64,000 nt of DNA from Pelagibius sp040217155 (GCA_040217155.1 JAVJNS010000008.1:1-64000), one strand, 5' to 3'; shown: positions 43,789-53,237, counted from the stretch's first letter. Notes: generated by a model not told the origin, from the sequence alone. Numbers and translations: made by a program.

Positions 43789-45216
43789 ATGTATGCGCTA
43801 GGCCGAGGAGGCTCGCGCCGCTCGATCAACATCTGGCCCGGCTTCGTCGACGGCCTCGCCACCCTGTTGCTGGTGGTCATCTTCGTCCTCATGGTCTTCA
43901 TGGTGGCGCAGTTCTTCCTCTCCGTGGCCATCACCGGCAAGGACGAAGCGCTGACCCGCCTCGAGTCGGAAATCAGCCAGCTCGCCGACCTGCTGGCCTT
44001 GGAGCGCAGCGCCAACACCGACCTGCGCGTCAACGTGCAGCAGTTGTCCGCCGAATTGCAATCCTCGCTGGCCCGGCGCGAGTCGCTCAGCGGCGAACTC
44101 GCGAGAGTGACCGAGGAGCGCGAGTCCCTGGCCAACCAACTGGCCGCTCTGGCCGACGAGCGCGACCGCCTCGCCGACCTGTTGTCCGATGAGCAGGCCG
44201 AGCGCGAACGCCTCAGCGGCATTGTCAGCAGCAACGAAGCGGAGCTGGACGAGGCCCGTGGCGAACTGCGCCAGAGCCGCCAGAGGCTGAGCGAGACGGA
44301 GGCGGCCCTCGACCAGGAACGGGAGAATTTAAACGCCGCGCTCGCCCGCCTGAACGTGGAGCAGAAGAAGCTGGAAGAAGCGCTCGCCGCGATCGCCGCC
44401 GGCAAGGCCGAACTGGAAGACGCCTACGCATCGATCGACGCGGACAAGGAAAAGATCGAGGCACAGCTCGCCGAACTGGCGATTCTGAAATCCCTGCGCG
44501 ACGACCTGGTGAAAAAACTGCAAGGCTCGGAAGGCGAGCTGGAAGACGAGCGCCGCGCCCTGGCCGAGCAGAAGGCGCTGTCCGAGGAGGCTCAGTTGCA
44601 GGTGACGCTGTTGAACCGGCAGCTGGCGGCGCTGCGTGAGCAGCTGGCGCAGGTCTCCGCCGCCCTGGAGATATCCGAGGCGGAAAACGCCGAGCAGGGC
44701 GTGCAGATCGCCGATCTCGGCAAGCGCCTCAACGTCGCTCTGGCCAGCAAGGTCCAGGAACTGGCGCGCTACCGCTCGGAGTTCTTCGGCCGTCTGCGCG
44801 AGATCCTCGGCAACCGCCAGGACATCCGCATCGTCGGCGACCGCTTCGTCTTCCAGTCGGAGATTCTCTTCGGCAGCGGCGAGGCGACGATTGCATCGGC
44901 GGGCCGTCCCCAGCTGGCCCGGCTTGCCAGTACCCTGAAGCAGATTTCCGCGGAGATCCCCAGCGACCTGGATTGGGTGCTGCGGGTCGACGGCCATACC
45001 GACCGGCAGCCGATCCACACCGTGGCGTTTCCGTCCAACTGGGAGCTGTCAACGGCGCGCGCCGTTTCGGTGGTGAAGTTCCTGATCGATCAGGGCATTC
45101 CGCCCGGCCGGCTGGCGGCCACCGGTTTCGGCGAGTTCCAGCCGCTCGATGCCGGCAACGACGAGATCGCCTACCGCCGCAACCGGCGCATCGAGTTCAA
45201 GCTGACGGAGCGTTAG
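43789..45216 (+). CDS. MotB-like protein with long coiled coil and OmpA domain
   Basis: 475 residues. A single membrane segment (about 20-45) begins with WPGFVDGLATLLLVVIFV, whose Asp sits where the MotB/TolR proton-carrying Asp lies. A coiled coil of about 280 residues follows (about 50-330, rich in Glu/Leu/Arg/Ala heptads), then an OmpA peptidoglycan-binding domain (about 345-470: LRVDGHTDRQPIHTVAFPSN, AVSVVKFLIDQGI, AYRRNRRIEFKL). It starts 6 bp after the MotA-like gene. Its 3' end overlaps the ABC exporter gene by 20 bp. Confidence 0.85.
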   Translation: MYALGRGGSRRSINIWPGFVDGLATLLLVVIFVLMVFMVAQFFLSVAITGKDEALTRLESEISQLADLLALERSANTDLRVNVQQLSAELQSSLARRESLSGELARVTEERESLANQLAALADERDRLADLLSDEQAERERLSGIVSSNEAELDEARGELRQSRQRLSETEAALDQERENLNAALARLNVEQKKLEEALAAIAAGKAELEDAYASIDADKEKIEAQLAELAILKSLRDDLVKKLQGSEGELEDERRALAEQKALSEEAQLQVTLLNRQLAALREQLAQVSAALEISEAENAEQGVQIADLGKRLNVALASKVQELARYRSEFFGRLREILGNRQDIRIVGDRFVFQSEILFGSGEATIASAGRPQLARLASTLKQISAEIPSDLDWVLRVDGHTDRQPIHTVAFPSNWELSTARAVSVVKFLIDQGIPPGRLAATGFGEFQPLDAGNDEIAYRRNRRIEFKLTER

Positions 45217-47044
45217 AAACCCGGCCGGCGGCACCGACGGCTTCGAGCGCCGCGGCCTCGCCGAACTGCAATTTGGCCAGGCGCGCGTAGAGTCCTTCGG
45301 CGGCGACCAGTTCGTTGTGCGTTCCGCTCTCGACCAGGCGGCCCTGGTCGATCACCAGGATACGGTCCGCCTTCAGTACTGTGGCCAGGCGGTGGGCGAT
45401 CACCAGGGTGCTGCGGTCGGCCATGAGTCGGTCGAGCGCCTGCTGCACGATCCGCTCGCTCTCGGCGTCGAGGGCGGAGGTCGCCTCGTCGAGCAGCAGC
45501 AGCGGCGGATCCTTCAGCACGGCGCGGGCGATGGCGATGCGCTGGCGTTGGCCGCCCGACAGCCTGACGCCCTTCTCGCCCAGGTAGGCGTCGAAACCCT
45601 CGGGCAGCTGTTCGATGAACTCCAGCGCCCCGGCGGCCTGCGCGGCAAGGCGTACCTCCTCGTCGCTGGCGTCGGGCCGCCCGTAGCGGATGTTCTCCCA
45701 GACGTTGGCCGAGAACACCACCGGCTCCTGCGGCACCAGGCCGATGCGCGCGCGGGCGGCGGCCGGATCGGTTTCCGGTAGCCGCACGCCGTCCAGGCGG
45801 ATGCTGCCTTCCTGCGGGTCGTAGAACCTCAGGAGCAGTTGAAAGACCGTGGTCTTGCCGGCGCCGGAGGGGCCGACGATGGCGACGTTCTCGCCCGGTT
45901 CAACCGCGAAACTGAGGCCCTGCAAGGCCGAGCGCTCGGGCCGCGAGGGATAGTGGAAGACCACCGCCTCGAAGGCGACGGCACCGCGGGCCGGCGCGGG
46001 CAGCGCCAGCGGGGCCGCCGGGGCGGTGATTTCAGGCTCGACGGCGAGCAGGTCCAGCAGCCGTTCGGTGGCGCCCGCGGCGCGCTGCAGATCGCCGATC
46101 ACTTCGGAAAAGGCACCGGCCGCGCCGGCCACCACGATGGCATAGAAGACGAAGGCGGAGAGTTCGCCGGCGGAGATCTGCCCGCTCAGAACGTCCTTGC
46201 CGCCGATCCACAGAATGACGCTGACCGCGCCGAAGACCAGTACGATGACCACGGCGGTGAGCATGGCACGCGCCGCCACGCGCTGGCGCGCCGCCTGGAA
46301 AGCCTGTTCGACGTGGCCGCCGAAGCGCCGGCGGTCCTCGGCCTCGTGGACGAAGGCCTGCACGGTGCGGATCGCATCCAGGGCTTCGCCGGCATAGACG
46401 CCGAGGTCGGCGACCCGGTCCTGGCTGCTGCGGCTGAGACGCCGCACCCGCCTGCCGTAGGTGAGGATCGGCAGCAGCACCAGCGGCACCACCAGCAACA
46501 CCAGCGCGGTCAGCTTCGGCGAGGTGATGATCAGCAGGACCGTGCCGCCGAGCAGCAGCAGGAAATTGCGGATCGCGATCGACACCGAAGAGCCGACCAC
46601 GGTCTGCAGCAGCGTGGTATCGGTGGTCAGGCGCGACAGCACCTCGCCGGTTCGGGTCAGCTCGTAGTAGGCCGGCGAGAGGGTGAGGATATGGTCGAAG
46701 ACCCGCTGGCGCAGGTCGGCAACGACCCGCTCGCCGATCCACGACACCAGATAGAAGCGGGCGTAGACGGACGCTGCCAGCAGCAGCACCACGCCGAAGA
46801 GCACCAGCACCGCCTGGTTCAGCAAGGCCTCATTGCCGGTGGAAAAGCCGTCGTCGACCAGGCGGCGCAGGCCCATCCCGAGGCCCAGCACGGTCCCCGA
46901 CGCGATCAGCAGCGCCGTCATGGCGCCGGCCAACTGCAGGCTGTAAGGGCGCACGAACTGCCACAGCTCCGCCAGCAGCTTCAGGCTGCCCCGCGCCCGC
47001 GCTTCCTCGCGTTGCGGCGCCGGCACGGCGGACGACATTCTCAT
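45197..47044 (-). CDS. ABC exporter (MsbA-type half-transporter, fused permease and ATPase)
   Basis: About 615 residues from the ATG at 47044. Six membrane helices in the N-terminal ~340 residues are followed by a nucleotide-binding domain: Walker A GPSGAGKTTVFQLLL, Q-loop LVPQEPVVFSANVWENI, signature LSGGQRQRIAIARA, Walker B LLLLDEATSALD and the H-loop LVIAHRLATV. Substrate unknown: lipid, drug or peptide are possible. Convergent with the MotB-like gene. Confidence 0.93.
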   Translation of the reverse strand: MRMSSAVPAPQREEARARGSLKLLAELWQFVRPYSLQLAGAMTALLIASGTVLGLGMGLRRLVDDGFSTGNEALLNQAVLVLFGVVLLLAASVYARFYLVSWIGERVVADLRQRVFDHILTLSPAYYELTRTGEVLSRLTTDTTLLQTVVGSSVSIAIRNFLLLLGGTVLLIITSPKLTALVLLVVPLVLLPILTYGRRVRRLSRSSQDRVADLGVYAGEALDAIRTVQAFVHEAEDRRRFGGHVEQAFQAARQRVAARAMLTAVVIVLVFGAVSVILWIGGKDVLSGQISAGELSAFVFYAIVVAGAAGAFSEVIGDLQRAAGATERLLDLLAVEPEITAPAAPLALPAPARGAVAFEAVVFHYPSRPERSALQGLSFAVEPGENVAIVGPSGAGKTTVFQLLLRFYDPQEGSIRLDGVRLPETDPAAARARIGLVPQEPVVFSANVWENIRYGRPDASDEEVRLAAQAAGALEFIEQLPEGFDAYLGEKGVRLSGGQRQRIAIARAVLKDPPLLLLDEATSALDAESERIVQQALDRLMADRSTLVIAHRLATVLKADRILVIDQGRLVESGTHNELVAAEGLYARLAKLQFGEAAALEAVGAAGRVSNAPSA

Positions 47045-47286
47045 GCGGAGGCTCTCACGATGACGGTCCCTTTTTCCCCGCCGGCCAGGCCCGGCGGGAC
47101 TGGCCAGAAGATAGCGTTTCGCGAGGCGCTTGGCGAACCCTGAAGCCCCCGGATATCGCGGCGGCGCGGGGCGTCGGCGGGCGCGATTGCGGTTAACGCA
47201 ACGATGTGCCGCGGCGCCGCCTGGCACCGCCAAATGGCGCCGGAAAGCAGTGAATCCGCGGCCCACGGGGAAGCTCGGCCAAGGGC

Positions 47287-47315
47287 TTGCACCGCGTCCC
47301 GCTGTCGGGTATACA
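47287..47315 (+). promoter_or_regulatory. Sigma-70-type promoter of rpmE
   Basis: -35 TTGCAC at 47287-47292 and -10 TATACA at 47310-47315, separated by 17 bp. The expected start is about 20 bp upstream of the rpmE ribosome site. A close match to consensus for a GC-rich alphaproteobacterium. Confidence 0.65.
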
Positions 47316-47341
47316 GCGCGGCGCTTTAAAGGATCGAAGCC

Positions 47342-47563
47342 ATGAAAAAAGACATTCATCCCGACTACCACGAGATCACCATCCAGATGACCGATGGTAG
47401 CGAGTTCAAGACGCGCTCCACCTTTGGCGAGGCGGGCGCCTCCATGCGCCTGGACATCGACCCCAAGACGCACCCGGCCTGGACCGGCGAGCATCGCCTG
47501 GTCGACAGCGGCGGCCAGGTGGCGAAGTTCAACAAGCGCTTCGGCAACTTCGGTTTGAAGTAG
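47342..47563 (+). CDS. rpmE: 50S ribosomal protein L31
   Basis: 73 residues. Starts MKKDIHPDYHEITIQMTDGS and ends with KFNKRFGNFGLK. It lacks the four zinc-binding cysteines, as in the C-minus, zinc-independent L31 form. Preceded by a good promoter and AGGA ribosome site, and followed by a strong terminator. Confidence 0.96.
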   Translation: MKKDIHPDYHEITIQMTDGSEFKTRSTFGEAGASMRLDIDPKTHPAWTGEHRLVDSGGQVAKFNKRFGNFGLK

Positions 47564-47603
47564 GCCAACCGCCGGCGGCGCCCGGCAGCGTCGATATTTT
47601 GAC

Positions 47604-47630
47604 AAAGGGCGGCAGAGTTGCCGCCCTTTT
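47604..47630 (+). terminator. Rho-independent terminator after rpmE
   Basis: AAGGGCGGC and GCCGCCCTT arms form a 9-bp GC-rich stem with a short loop, followed by TTTT. It stops rpmE transcripts. The opposite-strand rcdA transcript may also end here. Confidence 0.85.
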
Positions 47631-47673
47631 GTCATGCCTGCCGGCTGGAACGGCGCTCTTCTTGAGCGGAGCC

Positions 47674-48123
47674 CTACTTGACCTGCTGCTGCGGCGCGTC
47701 CTGCAGAGCGTCGAGACGGGCGACGCGGAGATAGAGGTTGTGGGAGCGCTCCATCAGCTCCGCCAGGCGCGGCTGCAGACTGCCCTCCACCGGGGGCGTG
47801 GTTTCTTCGCAGACCGGCTTGCCGGAAAGTCGGAATTCCGGGGCGACGGCCTCCTTGCGAGTCATCTCCCCCGCGTGCACCGCCTTTTGCACCAACAGCC
47901 AGGCCATGACCTGGGTCAGCCGCGAGGTCAGCCGCATCGCCTCGCAGCTCGCCAGCATGCGCTCGTTGGGCGTCAGCCGCTCGCGCTCGCGGGGCTCGCC
48001 GTGGGTGAGGTAATCGCGCGCCTCGCGGGTCAGCGCCAGGGCTTCGTCGAAGGTGCTGTCGAAGAATGTGACGGTGGTATCGCGCAAACCCGAATTCTCG
48101 TGCGTCTGGTTGGATCGAGACAT
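47674..48123 (-). CDS. rcdA: RcdA/DUF1465 family protein
   Basis: About 149 residues from the ATG at 48123. Mostly helical. The segments TFFDSTFDEALALTREARDY, LTPNERMLASCEAMRLTSRL and TQVMAWLLVQKAVHAGEMT match the DUF1465/RcdA family. In Caulobacter, RcdA is an adaptor that helps ClpXP degrade CtrA and other regulators. It is adjacent to rpmE, a recurrent alphaproteobacterial pairing. Confidence 0.88.
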   Translation of the reverse strand: MSRSNQTHENSGLRDTTVTFFDSTFDEALALTREARDYLTHGEPRERERLTPNERMLASCEAMRLTSRLTQVMAWLLVQKAVHAGEMTRKEAVAPEFRLSGKPVCEETTPPVEGSLQPRLAELMERSHNLYLRVARLDALQDAPQQQVK

Positions 48124-48269
48124 GTCACGCCGGCAACCCGGCGCGCCGGCCACCGTCAATCTAGCTGACCGCGGCTTAATTTTCTCTTGGTACCGGAGGT
48201 ACTCCTGGCGGCCCGTCGGAATCGGCCAGCTAAAGGATTTTTTACCTATCTATTGGCCCGGCCGCAAGC

Positions 48270-48298
48270 CTTGAATCGTCTTTGGGACCGCACGATAT
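48270..48298 (+). promoter_or_regulatory. RpoH (sigma-32) promoter of hsp20
   Basis: CTTGAA at 48270-48275 and CGATAT at 48293-48298 with a 17-bp spacer, matching the CTTG ... C-x-ATAT pattern of alphaproteobacterial heat-shock promoters. It would give a 5' leader of about 110 nt. Confidence 0.7.
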
Positions 48299-48304
48299 AG
48301 CCAT

Positions 48305-48420
48305 TGTCGCCAAGGGACGCCTCCTGAAGGGTTCCGAAATACGGCGGCGCGATTGAGAGGGTTCGGCCATCCGGTGAACCCGACGACCACAACCATGTTG
48401 CTCAGAAGGAGAATGTGGAC
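48305..48420 (+). promoter_or_regulatory. ROSE-like RNA thermometer in the hsp20 leader
   Basis: The leader can fold in several hairpins. Its last one pairs TTGCTC (about 48399) with the Shine-Dalgarno GGAG (about 48409), the arrangement of ROSE elements, in which a U(U/C)GCU box masks the ribosome site at low temperature. ROSE elements are typical of small heat-shock genes in Alphaproteobacteria. The distal hairpins were not modelled. Confidence 0.65.
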
Positions 48421-48888
48421 ATGCGTACCATCGACCTTTCCCCCCTGTACCGCGCCTCGGTCGGTTTCGACCGGCTTCTTAAATCGCTCGATGCGGCCGG
48501 CCGTCTCGAGGAGAGCGCGTTCAGCTACCCGCCCTACAACATCGAGAAGGTCAGCGAGGATGCCTATCGCATCGTCATGGCCGTCGCCGGGTTCACCGAG
48601 GGCGAGCTCGACATCACCGCCAAGGAAAGCAGCCTCGTCATCACCGGCCGCAAGGAGCGGACCGAAGACGAGAGCGAGGCGCAGTACCTGCACCGCGGCA
48701 TCGCCAACCGGTCCTTCGAGCGCCGCTTCGACCTCGCCGACCACATCAAGGTGACCGGCGCCAAGCTGGAGAACGGCCTGCTCGCCGTCGAGCTGGTGCG
48801 CGAGATCCCCGAGGCCATGAAGCCGCGGACCATCGCCATCGCCGCCGGCGACAAGGCGTCGAAGGTTCTCGAAAGCGAAGCGGCCTGA
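48415..48888 (+). CDS. Small heat-shock protein Hsp20 (IbpA-like)
   Basis: 157 residues from the GTG at 48415, or 155 from the ATG at 48421; the AGGAG lies 5 to 11 bases upstream. The alpha-crystallin domain spans about 35-135, with YNIEKVSEDAYRIVMAVAGF, SLVITGRKERTE and the ending NGLLAVELVREIPE. An ATP-independent holdase chaperone. A heat-shock promoter, ROSE-like leader and strong terminator define a single-gene unit. Confidence 0.96.
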   Translation: MDMRTIDLSPLYRASVGFDRLLKSLDAAGRLEESAFSYPPYNIEKVSEDAYRIVMAVAGFTEGELDITAKESSLVITGRKERTEDESEAQYLHRGIANRSFERRFDLADHIKVTGAKLENGLLAVELVREIPEAMKPRTIAIAAGDKASKVLESEAA

Positions 48889-48937
48889 CGGCCGCTTGCC
48901 GAAACCTCTCCCTCGGGAGAGTCATGACCTGACGGCG

Positions 48938-48977
48938 CCGGCCGGGCGGAATTTTCCGCCCGGCCGGTTCTGTTTTG
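48938..48977 (+). terminator. Terminator after hsp20
   Basis: 14-bp perfect arms at 48938-48951 and 48954-48967 form a very stable GC-rich hairpin, followed by TTCTGTTTT. Confidence 0.85.
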
Positions 48978-49065
48978 CGGCCTCCTGTGCCACACGGGCC
49001 GGTAGAATTCCTCCAGTGCCAATGATAGTCTCTGACACTCCACGATCCCCTTTTCAGGAGCAGGC

Positions 49066-49668
49066 ATGCGCGTGATCGGCCGCTGGGCTTCCCGGCTTTT
49101 CCTTGGCGTCATCTTGGCCACCGTACTGGCCGGTTGCGGCGTGAACGACATCCCCACCTACGACGAAGCCGTTAAGGCGGGCTGGGCCCAGGTCGAGAAT
49201 CAGTACAAGCGCCGCGCCGACCTGGTGCCCAACCTGGTCGAGGTGGTGAAGGGCTTTGCCGCCCAGGAGCAGGACACCCTGACGGCCGTGGTCGAGGCCC
49301 GCGCCAAGGCCACCCAGACGAACATCCCCAGCGACATCCTGTCCAACCCGGAGGCCTTCAGCCGCTTCGAGAGCAGCCAGGGCGCCCTCACCCAGGCGCT
49401 GTCGCGTTTGCTGGTGGTGGTCGAACGCTATCCTGACCTGAAGTCCAACCAGAACTTCCTCGCCCTGCAGTCGCAACTGGAGGGCACGGAGAACCGCATC
49501 GCCGTGGCGCGGCGCGACTACATCCAGGCCGTCCAGGTCTACAACACGGAGTTGCGCACCTTTCCGGGGCGCTTCTGGGCCTGGATGCTCTATTCGGACA
49601 TGAAGCCGCGCGAGACTTTCTCGCAGCCTGAATCCCTGGCGGAACCGCCGCAAGTGAAGTTCAACTAG
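49066..49668 (+). CDS. LemA family lipoprotein
   Basis: 200 residues. Signal segment LFLGVILATVLAGCG with a lipobox Cys (LAGC). The LemA helical domain follows: VENQYKRRADLVPNLVEVVK, GALTQALSRLLVVVERYPDL and NRIAVARRDYIQAVQVYN. LemA proteins often sit with TPM/YgcG-type genes, as here. Function unclear; envelope-linked. Confidence 0.95.
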   Translation: MRVIGRWASRLFLGVILATVLAGCGVNDIPTYDEAVKAGWAQVENQYKRRADLVPNLVEVVKGFAAQEQDTLTAVVEARAKATQTNIPSDILSNPEAFSRFESSQGALTQALSRLLVVVERYPDLKSNQNFLALQSQLEGTENRIAVARRDYIQAVQVYNTELRTFPGRFWAWMLYSDMKPRETFSQPESLAEPPQVKFN

Positions 49669-49678
49669 GCCCCCGGGC

Positions 49679-50410
<732 letters not shown>

Positions 50411-50411
50411 C

Positions 50412-51029
50412 ATGACGTTCCTCGGCAACGATGAGAAGCAGCGGCTGCGCGACCGCATCGAGAAGGCCGAGCACGGGACCAGTGGCGAGCTCGTCACCGT
50501 CATCGCGCGGACCAGCGACAGCTATGTTTTCATTCCGCTCCTCTGGGCAAGCGTGCTGGCACTCTCTGTCCCGCCGCTCAGCGGACTTGCGGGCCTGCGG
50601 CTCGATCTCGCGACGCTCTCAGGTGTTCAGTTGGTCACCTTCCTGGCCTTGTCCTTCGCTTTCCGCTGGACGCCTGTGAAAATGCGACTCATCCCGAAGC
50701 GGGTCAAACGGCAGCGCGCCGCGCGCACGGCGCGCGAGCAGTTCCTGGCGCAGCGCGTGCATCACACCGCCGGGCGCAGCGGTGTGCTGATCTTCGTCTC
50801 GGTCGCCGAACGCTATGTCGAGATTCTCGCCGACCAGGCAATCAACGAGAAGGTCGCCCAGGAGGACTGGGACGGGATCGTCGCCGCCTTCGTCGCGGCG
50901 GTGAAGCGGGGCGAGGTCGCCGCCGGCTTCGAACAGGCGGTCGACGCCTGCGGCGCCTTACTGGCGACGCACTTCCCCGCCGGACCGGGCGGCCGCAACG
51001 AATTGCCCGATCATCTGATCGAGATTTAG
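50412..51029 (+). CDS. Second TPM domain membrane protein
   Basis: 205 residues from the ATG at 50412, overlapping the preceding gene closely (1-bp gap). A short N-terminal helix (KQRLRDRIEKAEHGTSGELV) is followed by two hydrophobic segments (about 43-90) and the second half of the TPM fold (SGVLIFVSVAERYVEILADQ, WDGIVAAFVAAVKRGEVAAG). It completes a lemA-TPM-TPM unit. Confidence 0.88.
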   Translation: MTFLGNDEKQRLRDRIEKAEHGTSGELVTVIARTSDSYVFIPLLWASVLALSVPPLSGLAGLRLDLATLSGVQLVTFLALSFAFRWTPVKMRLIPKRVKRQRAARTAREQFLAQRVHHTAGRSGVLIFVSVAERYVEILADQAINEKVAQEDWDGIVAAFVAAVKRGEVAAGFEQAVDACGALLATHFPAGPGGRNELPDHLIEI

Positions 51030-52207
51030 GACGGTCTCAGCCGCGCGGCCAGCAGGAAGAAAACGAGACCCAGCAGGGCCGCCGCCAGCATGACGCCCAG
51101 CACCAGGTCGTAGCTGCCCAGCTCCCACAGCAGCGCGCCGACGAAGGGCGCCGCCGCCACCGTCAGCTTGAAGATCATCGCCTGGTGGCCGCTGACCGCG
51201 CCGAAGTTGGCGCGCCCGAGGACGTCGCCGATGACCAGCGGCTTCATGATGCTGGTCACGCCGTGGCCGCTGCCCTGAAGGATGACGAAGGGCACCAGCA
51301 TCACCGGCACCAGCGAGGCGGAGATCAGCGCCAGCGTGGCGAGGCCGACCGAGACGAAGCAGGCGATGGTGATGCCGCGGTTCGACACGTGACGCTCCAT
51401 CGCCATCATGGCGAGTCGCCCGGCCACCTGCATCGGCCCGATCATGGACGCGGCGAAGACCGCCATGCCGGCCGGCACGCCGCGCTCGTCGAGCAGCGGC
51501 AGCAGGTGGTTGAGGATCGCCGAGTGATTGAGGCCGAGCAGGGCGAAGGCCACCGCCAGCAGCCAGAAGGCCGGACGCCGCAGGAAAGGCGGCGCCGCCC
51601 TCTGCGCCGCCGAGTCTTCTCGGGTGATCCTATTTTTCGCCGCCTCGGCCTCCAGACGCCGCGCGCCCCGCCACATCAACGGCACGCCGATAAGACAGAT
51701 CGTCGAAGCGAAGGCCAGGCAGCTCATGCGCCAGCCGAAGGCCTCGGCGATGCCGTGCGCCATGGGAAAGGACAGCGTCCCGGCGAAGCCGGCGACCAGC
51801 GTGATCAGGGTGATCGGCCGCCGCGCCGCCGGCCCCGCAGCCCGCACCACCACCGCGAAGCAGGCGTCATAGAGGCAAAAGGCGGTCGCCACCCCGATCA
51901 GGCACCACAGCAGGTAGAACTGCCAGAGGGTCTGCACCAAGCCGAGCAAACCGATGCAGAGGCCGCCCGCCAGGGCGCCGCCGGCCAGCACCTCGGCCCC
52001 CAGCCCGCGGTCGATGAGCCGCCCGGCGAGCGGCGAAAACACCGCCGAGAGTCCGATGGCGAGCGTCACCGCGCCGGTAAGCTCCGCCTTGGTCCAGCCG
52101 AAGTCGGTTTCCCACCTCAGGATCAGCGCGGGAAAGGCATAGAACAGTCCGGCCCAGACGATGGTCTGGGCGATGGCCAGTTGCCAGACCGCCGGAAGAC
52201 GCCCCAC
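51026..52207 (-). CDS. Major facilitator superfamily transporter
   Basis: 393 residues with about 12 membrane helices. The MFS signature region after helix 2 reads AGRLIDRGLGAEVLAGGALA. No substrate can be assigned from the sequence. Its stop overlaps the TPM gene stop by 4 bp (convergent). The region upstream of its start contains the MITE-like element. Confidence 0.88.
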   Translation of the reverse strand: MGRLPAVWQLAIAQTIVWAGLFYAFPALILRWETDFGWTKAELTGAVTLAIGLSAVFSPLAGRLIDRGLGAEVLAGGALAGGLCIGLLGLVQTLWQFYLLWCLIGVATAFCLYDACFAVVVRAAGPAARRPITLITLVAGFAGTLSFPMAHGIAEAFGWRMSCLAFASTICLIGVPLMWRGARRLEAEAAKNRITREDSAAQRAAPPFLRRPAFWLLAVAFALLGLNHSAILNHLLPLLDERGVPAGMAVFAASMIGPMQVAGRLAMMAMERHVSNRGITIACFVSVGLATLALISASLVPVMLVPFVILQGSGHGVTSIMKPLVIGDVLGRANFGAVSGHQAMIFKLTVAAAPFVGALLWELGSYDLVLGVMLAAALLGLVFFLLAARLRPS

Positions 52208-52314
52208 AAAGAACTCCCCCTAAAGCTTCGGCTTGCCGCAACGGCGGCCGCGAAGGAATCATCTTAGAGCACCCTGGCGGGCGTCGGGAATCGGCGACAG
52301 GTCGGCGGCGATAC

Positions 52315-52615
52315 CTTAGAGCGCTTCGCGCCCAATTTGAACCATTCTGCCGGAGCGGATTTGTGTCGGGACCAAGTGGATTTGGCGCCGGGCATAGCGG
52401 CGCTATGGTCAAGCCAAAGCCCGCCGGTACTGGCGCAAAGTCGCCCGGCCCCCAAAGGCCCTGGCGGGTTTCCGAGCGGCGGGCGCCCGCGGCGTCGGCA
52501 GGCTTGCCCGATGCGCCGCATCGCCCGAGGAAATTCAGGGGGCGCCTGCCTCCTGACGGATCGCCGCACCGCTCGAAAACAGAATTGATTCAAATTGGGC
52601 GCGAAGCGCTCTAAG
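52315..52615. mobile_element. Complete MITE-like element, 301 bp (copy 2)
   Basis: The left end CTTAGAGCGCTTCGCGCCCA... at 52315-52341 and its perfect reverse complement at 52589-52615 form 27-bp terminal inverted repeats around about 250 bp of non-coding DNA. TA dinucleotides at 52317-52318 and 52612-52613 could be an IS630/Tc1-type target duplication. A second copy of the right 184 bp lies at the window start. No transposase is encoded. It lies between the MFS and ABC genes, 11 bp before the latter. Confidence 0.85.
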
Positions 52616-52625
52616 CTGGCCCGGC

Positions 52626-53237
52626 ATGCTGAGCGTCGAAAATCTCACCCGCCCCGGCCTCGAGCCGACTTCCTTCGAGCTTGCCGCCGGTGAGTGTATC
52701 GCCCTGCGTGGGCCCTCGGGCGCCGGCAAGACGCTGTTGCTGCGGGCGCTCGCCGACCTCGATCCCAGCGCTGGCATGGTGCGGCTCGACGGCACCCCGC
52801 GCGGCAGGATTCCGGCGCCGACGTGGCGGCGGCGTGTCGGCTATGTGCCGGCCGAACCGGGCTGGTGGTCCGAGCGTGTGGCCGACCACTTCCAGGACTG
52901 GGCGAGCCAGGCCGGCCCGGCGCGGCGGCTCAAGCTCTCGGAGAGCGCCGCCGGGCGCCGCGTCAGCCAGCTCTCCACCGGCGAGCGCCAGCGCTTCGCC
53001 CTGCTGCGCGCCCTGGAGCATCGCCCCGAAGTGCTGCTGCTCGACGAACCGACCGGGCCGCTCGACGACGACTCCACCGGCGCCGTCGAGGCCCTGCTGC
53101 GCGAAAAACAAAGCAACGGCCTCGCCGTGCTCTGGGTCACCCACGACAAGCGCCAGGCCGGGCGCGTGGCCTCCCGGCGCTTCTGGATCGAGCGCGGCTG
53201 CCTGCGCGAGGAACGGCTGGAACAGGCCGGGTCATGA
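52626..53237 (+). CDS. ABC transporter ATP-binding protein (FetA/YbbL-like)
   Basis: 203 residues. Walker A GPSGAGKTLLLRAL, signature LSTGERQRFALLRALE, Walker B VLLLDEPTGPLD and an H-loop in LWVTHDKRQ. It overlaps the permease gene by 4 bp, matching the two-gene fetAB/ybbLM arrangement linked to iron export and oxidative stress. Confidence 0.93.
   Translation: MLSVENLTRPGLEPTSFELAAGECIALRGPSGAGKTLLLRALADLDPSAGMVRLDGTPRGRIPAPTWRRRVGYVPAEPGWWSERVADHFQDWASQAGPARRLKLSESAAGRRVSQLSTGERQRFALLRALEHRPEVLLLDEPTGPLDDDSTGAVEALLREKQSNGLAVLWVTHDKRQAGRVASRRFWIERGCLREERLEQAGS

Noticed and set aside
40926..45216. Zorya-type defence system
   Set aside because: Only MotA/MotB-like parts are present; no ZorC, ZorD or ZorE-like genes are adjacent and the coiled coil is on the wrong subunit.
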